A DNA stretch of 5,711 bases from Bacillota bacterium. GTDB taxonomy: Bacteria > Bacillota > Clostridia > Christensenellales > Aristaeellaceae. The stretch lies in contig JAEWAH010000261.1 of NCBI GenBank assembly GCA_023391725.1, positions 1 through 5,711 on the forward strand. The letters are read 5' to 3'. Shown in pieces: positions 5,589 to 5,711 of this stretch. The notes below the pieces were generated by a model. That model saw only the letters and a program-made list of their open reading frames with translations, made no database searches and was not told the origin of the DNA. A program made the position numbers and the translations under genes. Each line of letters begins with the position of its first letter. Position 1 is the first letter of the stretch.

Positions 5589-5619
5589 GAAAAGGACGCA
5601 AGCGATTAAGCCTGCGCCC
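5589..5619 (-). terminator. Intrinsic terminator of the right-edge minus-strand gene
   Basis: Read on the minus strand, GGGCGCAGGC (complement of 5610-5619) pairs with GCTTGCGTCC (complement of 5594-5603) as ten base pairs, two of them G-U, over a six-base loop. TTTTC follows (complement of 5589-5593). It begins 14 bases after the stop codon of the gene ending at 5634. Confidence 0.75.
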
Positions 5620-5633
5620 TGAATGGGATGGGT

Positions 5634-5711
5634 TTATTCGATGGGCAGCAACAGGAACAACCCTGCCTTGTCCGTGTCAAAGGTCAGTTCGCCGTTTTCA
5701 TAGGTGAAAAC
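5634..5711 (-). CDS. C-terminal 25 codons of an unidentified protein (runs off the right edge)
   Basis: Reading the minus strand from base 5711 gives an open frame ending in TAA at 5636-5634, with the tail FTYENGELTFDTDKAGLFLLLPIE. The alternating polar and hydrophobic pattern, with NG and DK turns, suggests a closing beta-hairpin. Similar tails are seen on secreted or surface beta-sandwich proteins, but 25 residues are too few to name a family. The terminator directly after the stop supports a real gene 3' end. It converges on the phosphoesterase gene. Confidence 0.65.
   Translation of the reverse strand, partial: VFTYENGELTFDTDKAGLFLLLPIE

Noticed and set aside
5513..5707. A plus-strand frame at the right end
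   Set aside because: It starts at a non-ATG codon without a ribosome binding site and runs through a repeat cluster and two features assigned to the opposite strand.

Overview
This window most likely comes from a bacterial chromosome of the Clostridia (Bacillota). It is moderately GC-rich and uses strong AGGAGG-type ribosome binding sites, extended -10 sigma-A-like promoters and ATGA-coupled genes. It also carries intergenic palindromes of the kind often seen in gut Clostridia. An Oscillospirales- or Christensenellales-like host is a guess from style only, and no marker gene fixes the taxon.

Layout. (1) Positions 1-186, minus strand: the first 62 codons of pyruvate kinase (pyk). It is divergent from the next gene across a 213-bp region holding one promoter per direction. 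(2) 400-2505, plus: a 701-residue M28-family zinc peptidase with an inserted PA domain and a helical C-terminal domain, broadly of glutamate carboxypeptidase II-like layout. (3) 2502-3155, plus: a GNAT acetyltransferase translationally coupled to the peptidase by an ATGA overlap. (4) 3156-3540: an intergenic region filled with palindromic repeat units, then a near-consensus promoter and a short leader. (5) 3541-4470, plus: a two-domain protein, a RimJ/RimL-like GNAT domain joined directly to a complete Rnk-like (GreA/GreB C-terminal domain) RNA polymerase-binding module. (6) 4481-5458, plus: a YfcE-like metallophosphoesterase 10 bp downstream and probably in the same operon, ending in a bidirectional terminator. 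(7) 5507-5711: a TGTCGC repeat cluster, a minus-strand terminator and the last 25 codons of an unidentified minus-strand gene.

There appear to be two plus-strand transcription units: peptidase plus GNAT, and GNAT-Rnk plus phosphoesterase. pyk and the right-edge gene are read the other way. The most interesting object is the GNAT-Rnk protein. The junction between its two domains contains an optimally spaced Shine-Dalgarno sequence and an in-frame TTG. One gene may therefore yield both a fusion and a free Rnk of about 135 residues, or the fusion may record a recent merger of two adjacent genes. A 14-codon mini-ORF in the leader, which looks like a partial duplication of the gene start, is the second curiosity. 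I see no CRISPR array, tRNA, rRNA, transposase or clear defence system.
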